Part shown: piece by piece, positions 16,490-25,952 of the stretch
Layout: every line of letters starts with the position of its first letter
Numbering within the stretch: position 1 is the first letter of the stretch
NCBI GenBank assembly: GCA_965222445.1
Contig: CBDCTY010000001.1
Span: 310,001-374,000, forward strand
DNA: 64,000 nt
Direction of reading: 5' to 3'
Origin: GCA-958296115 sp965222445
Lineage (GTDB): Bacteria > Chloroflexota > Dehalococcoidia > Lucifugimonadales > CAJWER01
Position numbers and translations under genes: made by a program
Notes under the pieces: model-generated
What the model was told of the DNA's origin: nothing
The model's database searches: none
Seen by the model: only the letters and a program-made list of their open reading frames with translations

Positions 16490-17476
16490 GTGGAACGCAT
16501 AACGATCATAGGAATAGGTCCGATCGGCATGTCTATCGGCCTGGGACTGAAGGCGGCCGGCCTGTCGGACACGGAGATCATGGGAACGTCGGGTGACCGC
16601 AAGACCCTGAACTACGGCAAGGAGATCGGTGCGTTCGACGAGATCGGCGGCAACCTCAGGTCGGCGTTGCGGGGCGCACAGATGGTAATACTGGACTCGA
16701 CTCTTGGAGAGGCGAGGGAGCTGATGCAAGCCATCGGCCCCATCCTGGAGGAGGGCTGCCTGGTCACCGACACGGGTCCCGCCAAGGTAAAGATGATGGA
16801 ATGGGCGGCAGAATACCTGCCGGACAATGTCGAGTTCGTGGCGGGCAGACCGGTGTCGAAAGAGCTGATGAAGTCCGTGGAAGACGCGAGCGCCACCGCC
16901 TTCGACGAGGGTGTCTACTGTATCGTGACGGCCAGGACCACGAGTCAGTCCGCCGTGAAGACTGTCGTCGGCCTGGCCGAACTGCTGGGCGCCAAGCCGC
17001 TCTTCCTCGACGAGCACGAGCACGATTCCTACACGTCGGCAGCATTCCACCTCCCCGTCCTGCTATCGTCGGCGCTGGTCAACTCCCTGTCGTCCAGCCC
17101 GTCCTGGCGAGAGATAGCCCGTGTTGCCGGCGGCGAGTTCGGCCAGGTCTCGGAGCTCGCCTCCGGGGACCCGGAAGACAACGCGTTGGCGTGCCTGTCC
17201 AGCCCGGACACGACGATCAGGTGGCTCGACCAGGCCATCGAGGAGTTGACCGCCTACCGCGACCATATCGGCGCGGGAAGCGAAGACCTGGGCCGCCGCC
17301 TGGACAGGGCCCTCGACGACTGGGCGAAGTGGAAGACGGATACGGTGGTGACCAGCGACGCGCCGGACCTACCCACTCCAGGCGAGACCATGTCGGGACT
17401 GTTCTTCGGGCGGCACATCTCAAAGCGCTTCCGCGACCTTACGAAGGACGACAAATCCGATGACCCCAGGCGCTAA
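16490..17476 (+). CDS. tyrA: Prephenate dehydrogenase family protein
   Basis: A 328-residue protein with an N-terminal NAD(P)-binding loop (IIGIGPIGMSIGLGLK). It also has the TyrA-type segment VTDTGPAKVKMMEWA, GRPVSKELMK where family members have the G(H/R)P motif, and a helical C-terminal dimerisation domain (HLPVLLSSALVNSL). It would oxidatively decarboxylate prephenate (or arogenate) toward tyrosine. It lies directly before aroA, which supports aromatic amino acid biosynthesis. The start is GTG 16490, about ten bases after AGGGAG. Some catalytic residues are less canonical than in E. coli TyrA, so the exact substrate is open. Confidence 0.78.
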   Translation: MERITIIGIGPIGMSIGLGLKAAGLSDTEIMGTSGDRKTLNYGKEIGAFDEIGGNLRSALRGAQMVILDSTLGEARELMQAIGPILEEGCLVTDTGPAKVKMMEWAAEYLPDNVEFVAGRPVSKELMKSVEDASATAFDEGVYCIVTARTTSQSAVKTVVGLAELLGAKPLFLDEHEHDSYTSAAFHLPVLLSSALVNSLSSSPSWREIARVAGGEFGQVSELASGDPEDNALACLSSPDTTIRWLDQAIEELTAYRDHIGAGSEDLGRRLDRALDDWAKWKTDTVVTSDAPDLPTPGETMSGLFFGRHISKRFRDLTKDDKSDDPRR

Positions 17477-17500
17477 GCCTCCGGCACGCACTTCAAGACC

Positions 17501-18808
17501 ATGAAACAGTCAGTCAGAGCAGTGCCCCGGCTGGAGGGCGAAGTCAGGCTGCCGGGCGACAAGTCGATCTCCCAGCGTGCGATTCTCCTCAACTCGATCG
17601 CCAACGGCACGGCCCACGTGTCGAACCTTTGCGAGGGGGACGACCGCACTTCCATACTCGGCTGCATGAGGGGCCTCGGCGTGGAGATAGTGGAGCACCG
17701 CAGCTGCGCAGTCAGCGGCGCGGACGAGTGTTTCGAGGTCCGCGGGCGTGGCGCTGACGGCCTCCTCGAGCCCTCGCAGGTGCTGGACGCAGGCAACAGC
17801 GGGACCGCAACGAGGCTAGTGACCGGCCTGCTGGCCGCCCAGCCGTTCTTCAGCGTCCTCACAGGCGACGAGTCCCTGCTGTCGCGGCCCATGGACCGGG
17901 TTATCCAACCCCTGAAGCGGATGGGCGCCGAGATACGGGGGCGGGGCGGCGACTCACTGGCCCCCCTTGCGGTAAGGGGCGGCGGGCTGACTGGCATCGA
18001 CTTCGACCAGCCGGTCGCGTCCGCCCAGGTAAAGTCGAGCCTGCTGATAGCGGGACTCCACGCGGACGGCGAGACGACCGTCAGGCAGCCCGCAATGTCG
18101 CGCGACCACACGGAGCGAATGCTCTCCGCGATGGGCGGGGACATCGACGTCGACGGGCTGAACGTTACGGTCAAGCGCTCCGAGCTCGACGCCATCGACG
18201 TATCCGTGCCGGGGGACATCAGCGGCGCGGCTTTCTGGCTAGTGGCAGGCGCCATACACCCGAACGCCGAGATAAGACTGTTGGGCGTCGGAATCAACGC
18301 GACGCGCGCCGGGGTGATCGAGGTGCTCAACAGAATGGGCGCCTGCATATCCGTGGAGAACGTCCGTGAAGATAATGACGAGCCCATCGCGGACATCGTA
18401 GCCCGGTCGAGCGACCTGAAGGGCGTGAAGATCGGCGGGGACCTCGTCCCCCTGGTGGTCGACGAGCTGCCGGTACTGGCCGTGGCGGCATCCCGCGCTG
18501 CGGGCACGACCGTGATCGCGGACGCGTACGAGCTTCGAGTCAAGGAGTCGGACCGCATCGCCGCCACGGTGGACGGGCTTGCGAGGCTGGGAGCGACGGT
18601 CGAGGAGCGCCAGGACGGGATGACGATACACGGCGGCGGAAGGCTTTCGGGATCCACCGTGCACAGCTACGGCGACCACCGGATCGCCATGTCCATGGCG
18701 GTGGCCGGCCTCGCTGCCGAGGGAGAGACGACCATAGACGGCGCCGAGGCGACCGGCGTCTCATATCCCGGATTCTGGGACACGCTGGCGTCCATCTCGG
18801 ATGCCTGA
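17501..18808 (+). CDS. aroA: 3-phosphoshikimate 1-carboxyvinyltransferase (EPSP synthase)
   Basis: A 435-residue EPSP synthase that joins shikimate-3-phosphate and phosphoenolpyruvate. Signature segments: LPGDKSISQRAILL near residue 19, AGNSGTATRL near 99, RPMDRVIQPLKRMGA near 129, and RVKESDRIA and SYGDHRIAMS in the C-terminal domain. The GNSGTATRL and RPMDRV variants resemble class II enzymes more than the E. coli type (GNAGTAMR). It starts 24 bp after tyrA and its TGA overlaps the gmk start by one base, so it lies within an operon. Confidence 0.95.
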   Translation: MKQSVRAVPRLEGEVRLPGDKSISQRAILLNSIANGTAHVSNLCEGDDRTSILGCMRGLGVEIVEHRSCAVSGADECFEVRGRGADGLLEPSQVLDAGNSGTATRLVTGLLAAQPFFSVLTGDESLLSRPMDRVIQPLKRMGAEIRGRGGDSLAPLAVRGGGLTGIDFDQPVASAQVKSSLLIAGLHADGETTVRQPAMSRDHTERMLSAMGGDIDVDGLNVTVKRSELDAIDVSVPGDISGAAFWLVAGAIHPNAEIRLLGVGINATRAGVIEVLNRMGACISVENVREDNDEPIADIVARSSDLKGVKIGGDLVPLVVDELPVLAVAASRAAGTTVIADAYELRVKESDRIAATVDGLARLGATVEERQDGMTIHGGGRLSGSTVHSYGDHRIAMSMAVAGLAAEGETTIDGAEATGVSYPGFWDTLASISDA

Positions 18809-19416
18809 TGCACGCGGAGGCCGAATACGACGCGGGACCCCTGCTGGTAGTGATCTCCGGGCCCTCCGGAGCGGGGAAGGACTCCGTAATAGCCCGAATG
18901 AAAGAGGAGCCCAGCCCGTACCACTATGCCGTGACCGCGACGACAAGGCCGAGGCGAACGCATGAGTCGAATGGGAGGGACTACATTTTCGTCTTGAAGG
19001 ACGAGTTCCGCCGCATGATCAGGGACGACGAGCTTCTGGAGTGGGCGGACGTGTACGGCGAGCTATACGGCGTCCCCAAAGCGCAGGTAGTTGAAGCCCA
19101 AGCGCGGGGTCTGGACGTGATCGTCAAGACCGACGTGCAGGGCGCAGCGACCATAAGGCGGCTGGCTCCCGACGCCATCCTGGTCTTCATAGCCCCGCCG
19201 ACCATCGAGGAGCTGGCCGCACGCCTTCACGGCCGCATGACCGAATCGCGTGAGTCCCTTGAGATCAGGCTCGGCACGGCGGAGAAGGAGATGGCCGACT
19301 CATCGTGGTTCGACCACGTCGTGGTCAACGAGAGCGGCGAGCTGGACGGGACAGTGGGTACGGTCATGGAAATCATAACCCGGGAACGACGAGACCGGGG
19401 GCGGCTCCAACGATGA
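18808..19416 (+). CDS. gmk: Guanylate kinase
   Basis: A 202-residue GMP kinase. The P-loop is SGPSGAGKDSVI, with Asp after the Lys where Ser or Thr is usual. The GMP-binding segment TATTRPRRTHESNGRDYIF and the DVQGAATIRRL strand-helix are typical. It starts within the aroA stop (TGATG), and its own stop overlaps the following lipoprotein start (ATGA), so the genes are translationally coupled. It phosphorylates GMP to GDP in the cytoplasm. Confidence 0.92.
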   Translation: MHAEAEYDAGPLLVVISGPSGAGKDSVIARMKEEPSPYHYAVTATTRPRRTHESNGRDYIFVLKDEFRRMIRDDELLEWADVYGELYGVPKAQVVEAQARGLDVIVKTDVQGAATIRRLAPDAILVFIAPPTIEELAARLHGRMTESRESLEIRLGTAEKEMADSSWFDHVVVNESGELDGTVGTVMEIITRERRDRGRLQR

Positions 19417-20171
19417 ACGGCAGCGTGTCACGCGCATGGCTCGTTTCCGCGATGGCAGTCATGGCGGCGGCCTGCCTGCTGAGCGGCGCATGCGACGGCT
19501 CCGACAGCCAGGAGGGGACCGAGCCGAAGATACCCATCGAAGTCAGCAGGCCGGGAGACGCGCAAGACACGCCCAGCGCGGCTCCGACAGGTGGCAGTCA
19601 GGCGAAGGAAGAGCCGACGTCGGATCCAGACGCGGAGCCGACGCCGCGAGACCGCGTGGCGCTGCTGCTCACTCCTCAGCCCAGCCCCACCGTCCCGGCC
19701 GTCCTCCAGGGCCTCTACGGCAGGCCCGTTCCGACGCCCGTACCCCAGAGCAATCTCGCTCCGGAGTTCAAGGAGCACTACCGCCAGGGCGAGCTGCGCA
19801 TGATTGAGGGCAGAAGGTTCGGAGACCGTAGCGAATACGAGGCTGCCGACGTGGAGTACCGGGCCGCCGCCTCAGCCTTCTCGGAGGCCATCGCCATCCA
19901 CCCACGGATAACTGAGAGCTATACGAGCCGCGGCTCGGCCTACCTGGAGCTTGCCCAGTGGGAAGACGCCATCGCCGATTTCGAGGAAGCCATGAGGATA
20001 AATCACTCCCTCGTGTCGCCCTTCGCGGGTCAGGCCATTGCCTACAGGATGATGGGGAGAGAGGAGAAGGCCCAGGAGTATGTCGATGCGGCCATCTTCA
20101 ACGGGATGGACAAGAATATCCTGAAGCAGTACATGGACGGCACGGTCAAGAGGCTGAGCGCCCGCCCATAG
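19413..20171 (+). CDS. TPR-containing lipoprotein
   Basis: A 252-residue exported lipoprotein. ATG 19413 overlaps the gmk stop, and the frame extends upstream but would lie inside gmk. The signal peptide ends LLSGAC, with the lipid Cys at 27. A Pro/Thr/Asp-rich linker to about residue 100 follows. Then come about two and a half tetratricopeptide repeats (ESYTSRGSAYLELAQWEDAI, then LVSPFAGQAIAYRMMGREEK). It probably acts as an outer-face scaffold. Its specific partner is unknown. Coupling to gmk may be only positional. Confidence 0.78.
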   Translation: MNGSVSRAWLVSAMAVMAAACLLSGACDGSDSQEGTEPKIPIEVSRPGDAQDTPSAAPTGGSQAKEEPTSDPDAEPTPRDRVALLLTPQPSPTVPAVLQGLYGRPVPTPVPQSNLAPEFKEHYRQGELRMIEGRRFGDRSEYEAADVEYRAAASAFSEAIAIHPRITESYTSRGSAYLELAQWEDAIADFEEAMRINHSLVSPFAGQAIAYRMMGREEKAQEYVDAAIFNGMDKNILKQYMDGTVKRLSARP

Positions 20172-20199
20172 ACGCCGCACCCGTCACAGCTGTAGCGGA

Positions 20200-20520
20200 T
20201 CAGCCCAGCACAAACGTCAGGGCGGCGATGATGACCAGCACCACTGAGGACATGACGCCAATCCGGATCAACTCCGGCTTCATGTACGGATACTCAGCCG
20301 TCGCTGCCTCGGTGGCCCTTCTGGCTGGCCTCACAACTGCGGCTGACGCCATCGAGGGCGCGGCGGCTGCAGGCTTGGGTGCCATCGCCGCGGCCTCTTC
20401 GTCCTCCTGACTGCGCTGGGTCGGTGCGGCTTGGAACGTCTGCGGCGCCGCGCGGCCCTTCTTTCGCCTGTCTCTTACTCTCGCCTGCCTGGATGCAGCT
20501 CGCTGACTCTTGCTTGGCAC
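20200..20520 (-). CDS. Small single-pass membrane protein
   Basis: A 106-residue protein from GTG 20520, seven bases after GAGGAG. The N-terminus is very basic (SKSQRAASRQARVRDRRKKG). An Ala/Pro-rich middle follows. The C-terminus ends in one membrane helix (IRIGVMSSVVLVIIAALTFV). Similar tail-anchored basic proteins occur in Chloroflexota without assigned function. It converges with the TPR lipoprotein, with 28 bp between the stops. Confidence 0.6.
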   Translation of the reverse strand: MPSKSQRAASRQARVRDRRKKGRAAPQTFQAAPTQRSQEDEEAAAMAPKPAAAAPSMASAAVVRPARRATEAATAEYPYMKPELIRIGVMSSVVLVIIAALTFVLG

Positions 20521-20591
20521 TGCCCGTCTCCTCTCGTCTGAGATATAGAGTAAGCGCAGGCGCATGCCAGGTCAACCACAAGAGCCAAGTC

Positions 20592-20790
20592 GTAGCTGCT
20601 CAGAATTGATGAGACATATGAGCCGCCCCTCCTTGTTGTCATTCTGAGGAGCACAGCGACGAAGAATCTACAGTCCTTTGCACACAGAGCCATCCCCCCG
20701 ATGACAGGCGTAGATTCCTCACTCCGCTGGCGCTTCGTTCGGAATGACATTCGCGGAGGACCTCTCAGCTCATGGGGACTGAACAGTTAC
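20592..20790. mobile_element. 199-bp MITE-like element, copy 2, with target duplication
   Basis: The inverted ends are GTAGCTGCTCAG on the left and CTGAACAGTTAC on the right. Flanking direct repeats GCCAAGTC (20584-20591 and 20791-20798; a further GT also matches) look like an 8-bp target-site duplication. The body is homologous to the copy at 14831-15028, including GTCATTCTGAGGAGC and CTCAGCTCATGG-G-GACTG. A second degraded end-like stretch (CTCAGACTTGAG near 20806) follows. It accounts for most of the 356-bp gap between the small membrane protein and xerD. Confidence 0.75.
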
Positions 20791-20876
20791 GCCAAGTCGT
20801 GACCGCTCAGACTTGAGAAAGGAGCCCGGCTCCCCGCGTGTTCAGTTCCTTCGCCTGGTCGGCGGGGACCGGGGCG

Positions 20877-21779
20877 TCAGGCCCGGGGGTGCGATTTCTG
20901 ATACTCCGCCCGGACGTGCTCGCTGGTGAGGTGAGTGTAGACCTGCGTGGTCGTTATGCTGGAATGACCCAGCAGCTCCTGCACGTGCCGCAACGGTGCG
21001 CCCCCACGAAGCAGGTGGGTTGCGAAGCTGTGGCGAAGTGTGTGCGGCGTGATGCTCGTCGTTATCCCCGCCCTAGCCGCCACCCCCTTGAGTATGAGCC
21101 AGAACCCCTGCCGCGTGAGACGGGTGCCCCGCTTGTTGAGGAACAGGGCGCGGTCCGACCTCTTCGATAACAGGTCGGGACGGGCGTGCTCGATGTACGA
21201 GCCGAGGGCGTCCGCCGCTCCGCGATGAATCGGCACGAGCCTCTCCTTGGCTCCCTTTCCGAAGCACCGTATGTACCCCTGCTCCAGGTCTACGTCGTCT
21301 GTGTCCAGGGAGACTAGCTCCGAAACCCTTATTCCGCTGGCATAGATGACCTCGAGCATGGTCCTGTCCCGCATCGCCTCGGGGGACGGGTCGGCGGGCC
21401 CGTCGAGCAGCGCGTTGACCTCCTCTACCGAGAGCGCCTTCGGAAGCGACCGCCCCACCTTTGGGGCGCTAATCTTGCCCGTAGGGTCCTCGTCGATGAC
21501 GCCCTCGTGGAAGAGGAACCCGAAGAAAGACCTCGTGGACGCCACCTTTCGCGCCAGCGTCGTGTCCGAGTACTCCTTGCCGCGAAGGTGGAGCAGGTAC
21601 GCAGTAACGTCCTGCGCGCCAATAGACCGCCAGTCAAGGGCGATAGCGTCCTCCCCGGCAGAGTCCATGAGGAAGTCGTGAAGCTGGCGCATGTCGCTTC
21701 TGTAGGCTGAGAGCGTGTTTCGGGAGACGCCTCGCTCCACGGCCATGTAGCTGAGGAACCTTTCGATCTCCAGGTCCAT
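20877..21779 (-). CDS. xerD: Site-specific tyrosine recombinase XerD/XerC type
   Basis: A 300-residue recombinase. The N-terminal core-binding SAM-like domain (FLSYMAVERGVSRNTLSAYRSD in part) is followed by a catalytic domain with the full set Arg151 (GIRVSEL), Lys175 (GKGAKER), His246 and Arg249 (HTLRHSFATHLL), His272 (LGHSSITTTQ) and Tyr281. Length and spacing are those of the chromosomal dimer-resolution recombinases, not of phage or integron integrases. Nothing mobile lies directly next to it except the small 199-bp element upstream of its stop. Confidence 0.92.
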   Translation of the reverse strand: MDLEIERFLSYMAVERGVSRNTLSAYRSDMRQLHDFLMDSAGEDAIALDWRSIGAQDVTAYLLHLRGKEYSDTTLARKVASTRSFFGFLFHEGVIDEDPTGKISAPKVGRSLPKALSVEEVNALLDGPADPSPEAMRDRTMLEVIYASGIRVSELVSLDTDDVDLEQGYIRCFGKGAKERLVPIHRGAADALGSYIEHARPDLLSKRSDRALFLNKRGTRLTRQGFWLILKGVAARAGITTSITPHTLRHSFATHLLRGGAPLRHVQELLGHSSITTTQVYTHLTSEHVRAEYQKSHPRA

Positions 21780-21925
21780 GCGGGCCTCGCTTGCCGTATT
21801 CGACTCAATCGTAGCCGAGACTCCGGGCTATTTGGTACGAGAACCTGGGTCAGTGTCGGGCCAACTTCCGCTATTTCCTTGACGGGAGAGAGAGGCATAC
21901 GTAGAATCTGCGCGGCGAGACAACC

Positions 21926-22786
21926 ATGATAGAAATAAACATAAGCCCCTTTCTATTCACGACAGACTTCGTATCGACGTTGACGCTGAGTTGGCACGGC
22001 CTGTTCAGCTTCGTTGCCGTGGCGTCCGCCGTGATCCTCGTGGCCCGGTGGGCTCCTCTAAAGCAGGTAGACCCGGACGCGGTGCTTTCGATAGCGGTCT
22101 GGGCCATCATAGGCGGCGTTATCGGGGCCAGGGTGGTCCACGTCGTCGATAACTGGAGCGACGTATACGCGCAACGGCCCCTGCAGATGCTGGAGATCTG
22201 GTCGGGAGGCATAGGCATCTGGGGCGGCATCATGGGCGGATTCATTTCCGGAACGGCGTACGCAATCATCGCAAAGCACCCTGTAGGCGTGATCGCCGAC
22301 CTCACAGCTCCTGCGATGCTCTACGTCCAGACTATCGGCCGTATCGGCGACATCATCAACGGCGAGCACTGCTCGAGAGCCACCGACCTCCTGTTCGGGT
22401 TCAGGTGGACGCATGTGGAGACGGCGGCGCGAAACTGCGCGGACGGCTTCACAAACGAGGTCCACCCCGCGATAGCCTACGAGATGATCTGGAACATCCT
22501 CGCCCTCGCCGTCATCTGGCAGCTAAGAGGGAAACTGAAGCCGGACGGCATGCTGTGGGCGCTATACTTGGCCCTCTACGCCATAGGGCGGTTTGGCGTC
22601 TCCTTCTTCAGGGAGGACCGGATCTGGGCGTTTGGGATGCAGGAGGCGCACTTCATTGCCCTGCTGATCTTGGCGATCACCGTTCCAATTCTCCTGGCGA
22701 AGGCCAGGTTCGGCGAGAGGATCGAGGAAGCGCCTCTCGTCGTCGAGCGCGGCACCAGAGCGGAACGCCGGAGGGCTAAGCGTTAG
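21926..22786 (+). CDS. lgt: Prolipoprotein diacylglyceryl transferase
   Basis: A 286-residue polytopic enzyme that transfers diacylglycerol to the lipobox Cys of prolipoproteins. Typical segments: SWHGLFSFVAVA near the N-terminus, GGVIGARVVHVV, GGIGIWGGIMGG, the signature GRIGDIINGEH near residue 141, and EVHPAIAYEM. It ends in a basic tail (RGTRAERRRAKR). It matches the several lipoproteins in this window. It is tail-to-tail with recJ, with only two bases between the stops. Confidence 0.93.
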   Translation: MIEINISPFLFTTDFVSTLTLSWHGLFSFVAVASAVILVARWAPLKQVDPDAVLSIAVWAIIGGVIGARVVHVVDNWSDVYAQRPLQMLEIWSGGIGIWGGIMGGFISGTAYAIIAKHPVGVIADLTAPAMLYVQTIGRIGDIINGEHCSRATDLLFGFRWTHVETAARNCADGFTNEVHPAIAYEMIWNILALAVIWQLRGKLKPDGMLWALYLALYAIGRFGVSFFREDRIWAFGMQEAHFIALLILAITVPILLAKARFGERIEEAPLVVERGTRAERRRAKR

Positions 22787-22788
22787 GA

Positions 22789-24531
22789 CTAGGGCCGGAC
22801 CCCGGAAGGCCTGAGATCCAGCACTCGCAGCTCTACCCTAGGGACCCCGCCCCACTCGTTCAGGCCAACGTTGTAGACGGCGTCGATCACGTCGCCGGCA
22901 GCTACGTTTCGGTCCCCCTGATTGAAGGCGATGGCCTCCCACATTCGCCCGTCGTGGACCAGCCACATCTTGAGGTGCGCATTTCCGCGCCCGACGGTGC
23001 GGCTCTCCGAGACGCGCATTCCCTTGGTCAACATGGATGGGTCGCGATTGCCCTCTCCGAAGGGCGCCAGCGAGCCTATGAAGTCGAGGTTTGTCCGGTC
23101 GACAATGGAGGGAGCAGCCTCGCAGTCGATCTCGATCGAAGGGACGACGCTCGCTGCGGAAATGCGCCTGGAGGCGATCTCGCCCATCTCGGCCTTCAAC
23201 TCGTCCAGCCCATGAGTGGGGATGGTAAACCCGGCCGCAGCCGGATGCCCTCCGTATTGGACCAGCCGGTCTCCGACTAGTTCAAGCGCCTCTATGACGT
23301 CGAATTCGGGTATGCTCCTCATGCTGGCGCGCGAGACTTGCGGGCCAACCCCAACGGCGGCAGCCGGGCGGTGGAACGCCTCCGACAGCCGACCGGCCAC
23401 GAGCCCCAGGATACCCGGCACCCACTCCCGATGCTCGACGAATATGACCGGATCAGACGCTGAGCCTTCCCGCTCGACCTGGTCCATCGCCTGGGCGAAC
23501 GCAAGCTGGGACAGCTCGCGGCGTCGGTCGTTGGCCTGTTCCAGCCTATCTGCCAGCGAAACAGCCTTCTCCTTAGTGGTGGCCGTGAGCAGATGCAGGC
23601 TCACGTGGGCGTCACCGAGGCGTCCCGAGGCGTTCAGCCGCGGCACCAGGCTGAACGACACTCCCCTGGAGTCGATCTTCCCCTTTTCGAGGCGAGACCG
23701 GGCAATCAGCGCCTCGATGCCGGGATGGCAGGTGGAGTTCAGCAGCTCGAGACCCCGCTTGACGATGTACCGATTCTCACCCGTAAGAGGGCCAACGTCC
23801 GCTACGGTGCCCAGGGCGGCGATCTCCAGGAGGTGCTCGGGAAGCGGCTTGCCGAGGTCGGCCCACAGCGCCTCCACCAGCTTGTAGGACAGCCCGGCGC
23901 CGGTCAGTCCCAGGTACGGGTACTCGGACTCCTCCCTTTTGGGGTTCACTACCGCCGACGCACCCGGGAGCGTCCCGGACATGGTGTGGTGGTCGGTGAC
24001 TATCGTGTCGATTCCAAGGGCGGACGCCAACTCCACCTCGGCGGCCGCGGTGGAGCCGCAGTCGACCGTGACCATCGTCGTTACGCCCTGGGCACGGATG
24101 CTGCCGACCGCCAGCGGGTTCAGGCCGTGGCCTTCGGAATCCCGGTTCGGAAGGTAGGGGACGACCTTGGCCCCCAGCTCTGTGAGCGCCATCATGACGA
24201 CCGCGGCCCCGGTGATGCCATCGGCGTCGAAGTCGCCGAACACCGCTATGGTCTCTCGCGCCTCGACCGCCCTGCGGAGGCGGTCGACAGCCTGCCGCAT
24301 GTCCGGCAAGAGGAACGGGTCGTTGCTCAGCCTCTGGTCCGCAGCGAGGAATACCTCGGCCTCGGAGCGGCTGCGCACGTCTCGATTATACAGGAGCCCT
24401 GCCTGGAAGTCGGGGAAGCCTATCGACTCCGCGAAGCCCGCCGGAGGAGCAGGCAGCACACGCCACTCACGGGCCGGGATGACATGGCTTGCAGAGCGGC
24501 GCCAAATCGCCCCCGGGGGCCCGGCTGCCAA
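22789..24531 (-). CDS. recJ: Single-stranded-DNA-specific exonuclease RecJ
   Basis: A 5'-3' single-strand exonuclease of the DHH phosphoesterase family, about 580 residues. Motifs: VFGDFDADGITG, DCGST, TDHHTM, ALGTVADVGPL, then DHHA1-domain segment YGGHPAAAGF and an OB-fold C-terminus (FGEGNRDP). The frame is open back to GTG 24585, but that would overlap fabF by 53 bp. TTG 24531 directly follows the fabF stop and suits coupling, so it is chosen. GTG 24459, just before the LPAPP segment, is another option. Start choice is uncertain; family assignment is secure. Confidence 0.9.
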   Translation of the reverse strand: MAAGPPGAIWRRSASHVIPAREWRVLPAPPAGFAESIGFPDFQAGLLYNRDVRSRSEAEVFLAADQRLSNDPFLLPDMRQAVDRLRRAVEARETIAVFGDFDADGITGAAVVMMALTELGAKVVPYLPNRDSEGHGLNPLAVGSIRAQGVTTMVTVDCGSTAAAEVELASALGIDTIVTDHHTMSGTLPGASAVVNPKREESEYPYLGLTGAGLSYKLVEALWADLGKPLPEHLLEIAALGTVADVGPLTGENRYIVKRGLELLNSTCHPGIEALIARSRLEKGKIDSRGVSFSLVPRLNASGRLGDAHVSLHLLTATTKEKAVSLADRLEQANDRRRELSQLAFAQAMDQVEREGSASDPVIFVEHREWVPGILGLVAGRLSEAFHRPAAAVGVGPQVSRASMRSIPEFDVIEALELVGDRLVQYGGHPAAAGFTIPTHGLDELKAEMGEIASRRISAASVVPSIEIDCEAAPSIVDRTNLDFIGSLAPFGEGNRDPSMLTKGMRVSESRTVGRGNAHLKMWLVHDGRMWEAIAFNQGDRNVAAGDVIDAVYNVGLNEWGGVPRVELRVLDLRPSGVRP

Positions 24532-24532
24532 G

Positions 24533-25813
24533 CTAGGCAGCCCCGTTTTCGACCGATCGGAACAGGAGGCTGGCGTTGTGGCCACCGAAGCCGAACGAGT
24601 TGCTCATGGCCGTTCGGATCCTGCCCCTACGCGCCAGATGGGGCACGTAGTCCAGATCGCAGTCCGGGTCGGGCGTCTCCAGGTTGATGGTCGGCGGAGC
24701 CGCGCCCCGTTGGATGGCCATGGCCGACACAGCGGCTTCCAGGGCCCCGCTCGCGCCCAGGAGATGCCCCGTCATCGACTTGGTCGAGCTTATGGGGATC
24801 CTGTACGCCTCGGCGCCGAACACGGACTTCATGGCCATCGTCTCGTTCTTGTCGTTCAGCGGGGTAGATGTGCCGTGGGCGTTGATGTAGTCGACATCCT
24901 CAGGACGGATTCCCGCATCTGCCAGCGCAATCTTCATCGCTCTGGCGCCGCCTTCACCCTCGGGCGCGGGCTGCGTGATGTGGTGCGCGTCGGCGGTCGA
25001 GCCGTACCCAATCATTTCCGCAATTGGTTCGACGCCGCGCTCCTGCGCACTCTCGATACTCTCGAGTACCAGGACGGCTCCGCCTTCACCCATGACGAAT
25101 CCATCGCGCTCGGCATCGAACGGGCGGGACGCCTTGCTCGGCTCGTCGTTCCGCTTCGAGAGAGCCTTGCAGGCATTGAATCCCGCCACGCCTATGGGGC
25201 ACAGGGCCGCTTCGCAGCCTCCGGCCAATGCGATGTCGGCCGCTCCGCGCACGACCATCTCATAGGCAACGCCAATGGCGTCACCCCCGCTCGAACAGGC
25301 GGACACCGTGGAGAAGTTGGGGCCCTTCGCCCCCAGCACCATCGAAATCTGCCCTGAGGCCATGTCCGGGAGCATCATCGGGACCAGGAACGGACTCACC
25401 CGGGAAGCTCCCCTGGCATCCATGACGCCGATCTGCTCCGACAGGGTGATGATCCCTCCAATCCCGCTGGCGACGATGACGGCTACCCGCTCGGCGTTGC
25501 CCTCGTTGATTTCGATCCCGGCGTGTTCGACGGCCTCCAGGGAAGCGGCTACTCCGAACTGCACGAACCTGTCCATCCGCCGTGCTTCTTTACGGCCCAC
25601 GTAGTCCGTCGCGTCAAAGCCCGTCGCCTCGCCGGCGATCCGGGTTTGCAGATCCTCTGCGTCGAAAGCACTGATGTGGTCTATCCCTGATTTGCCCGCG
25701 AGGAGGTTCTTCCACGTCGCCTCTCTCGTGAGGCCGACGGGGCTCACGATGCCTATCCCTGTGACGACTACCCGGCGAGGGGCATATGGAGAATTATGTG
25801 ACTGGTGGGACAT
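24533..25813 (-). CDS. fabF: Beta-ketoacyl-ACP synthase II
   Basis: A 426-residue condensing enzyme of type II fatty acid synthesis. The catalytic triad is complete: Cys173 (VSACSSGGDA), His313 (NAHGTSTPLND) and His350 (STKSMTGHLLGA). The Lys in TKSMTGH and the GFGGHN loop near the end are also present. ATG 25813 is chosen because AGAGG lies six bases upstream; the frame extends to 25993 through repeat-like sequence. No acpP or other fab gene is adjacent; recJ follows directly. Confidence 0.94.
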   Translation of the reverse strand: MSHQSHNSPYAPRRVVVTGIGIVSPVGLTREATWKNLLAGKSGIDHISAFDAEDLQTRIAGEATGFDATDYVGRKEARRMDRFVQFGVAASLEAVEHAGIEINEGNAERVAVIVASGIGGIITLSEQIGVMDARGASRVSPFLVPMMLPDMASGQISMVLGAKGPNFSTVSACSSGGDAIGVAYEMVVRGAADIALAGGCEAALCPIGVAGFNACKALSKRNDEPSKASRPFDAERDGFVMGEGGAVLVLESIESAQERGVEPIAEMIGYGSTADAHHITQPAPEGEGGARAMKIALADAGIRPEDVDYINAHGTSTPLNDKNETMAMKSVFGAEAYRIPISSTKSMTGHLLGASGALEAAVSAMAIQRGAAPPTINLETPDPDCDLDYVPHLARRGRIRTAMSNSFGFGGHNASLLFRSVENGAA

Positions 25814-25952
25814 TATCATCCTCTGCGTCCCCGCCTCCGCAGGAACGACGGATGGGGAACCCAGTGTAACAATAGCACAAGTCTCTCGGACATCGCAGGC
25901 TACCACCACATCCGCGCATGCCGCTTCGTTCAGACGGCCCTTCGCGGGCGGG

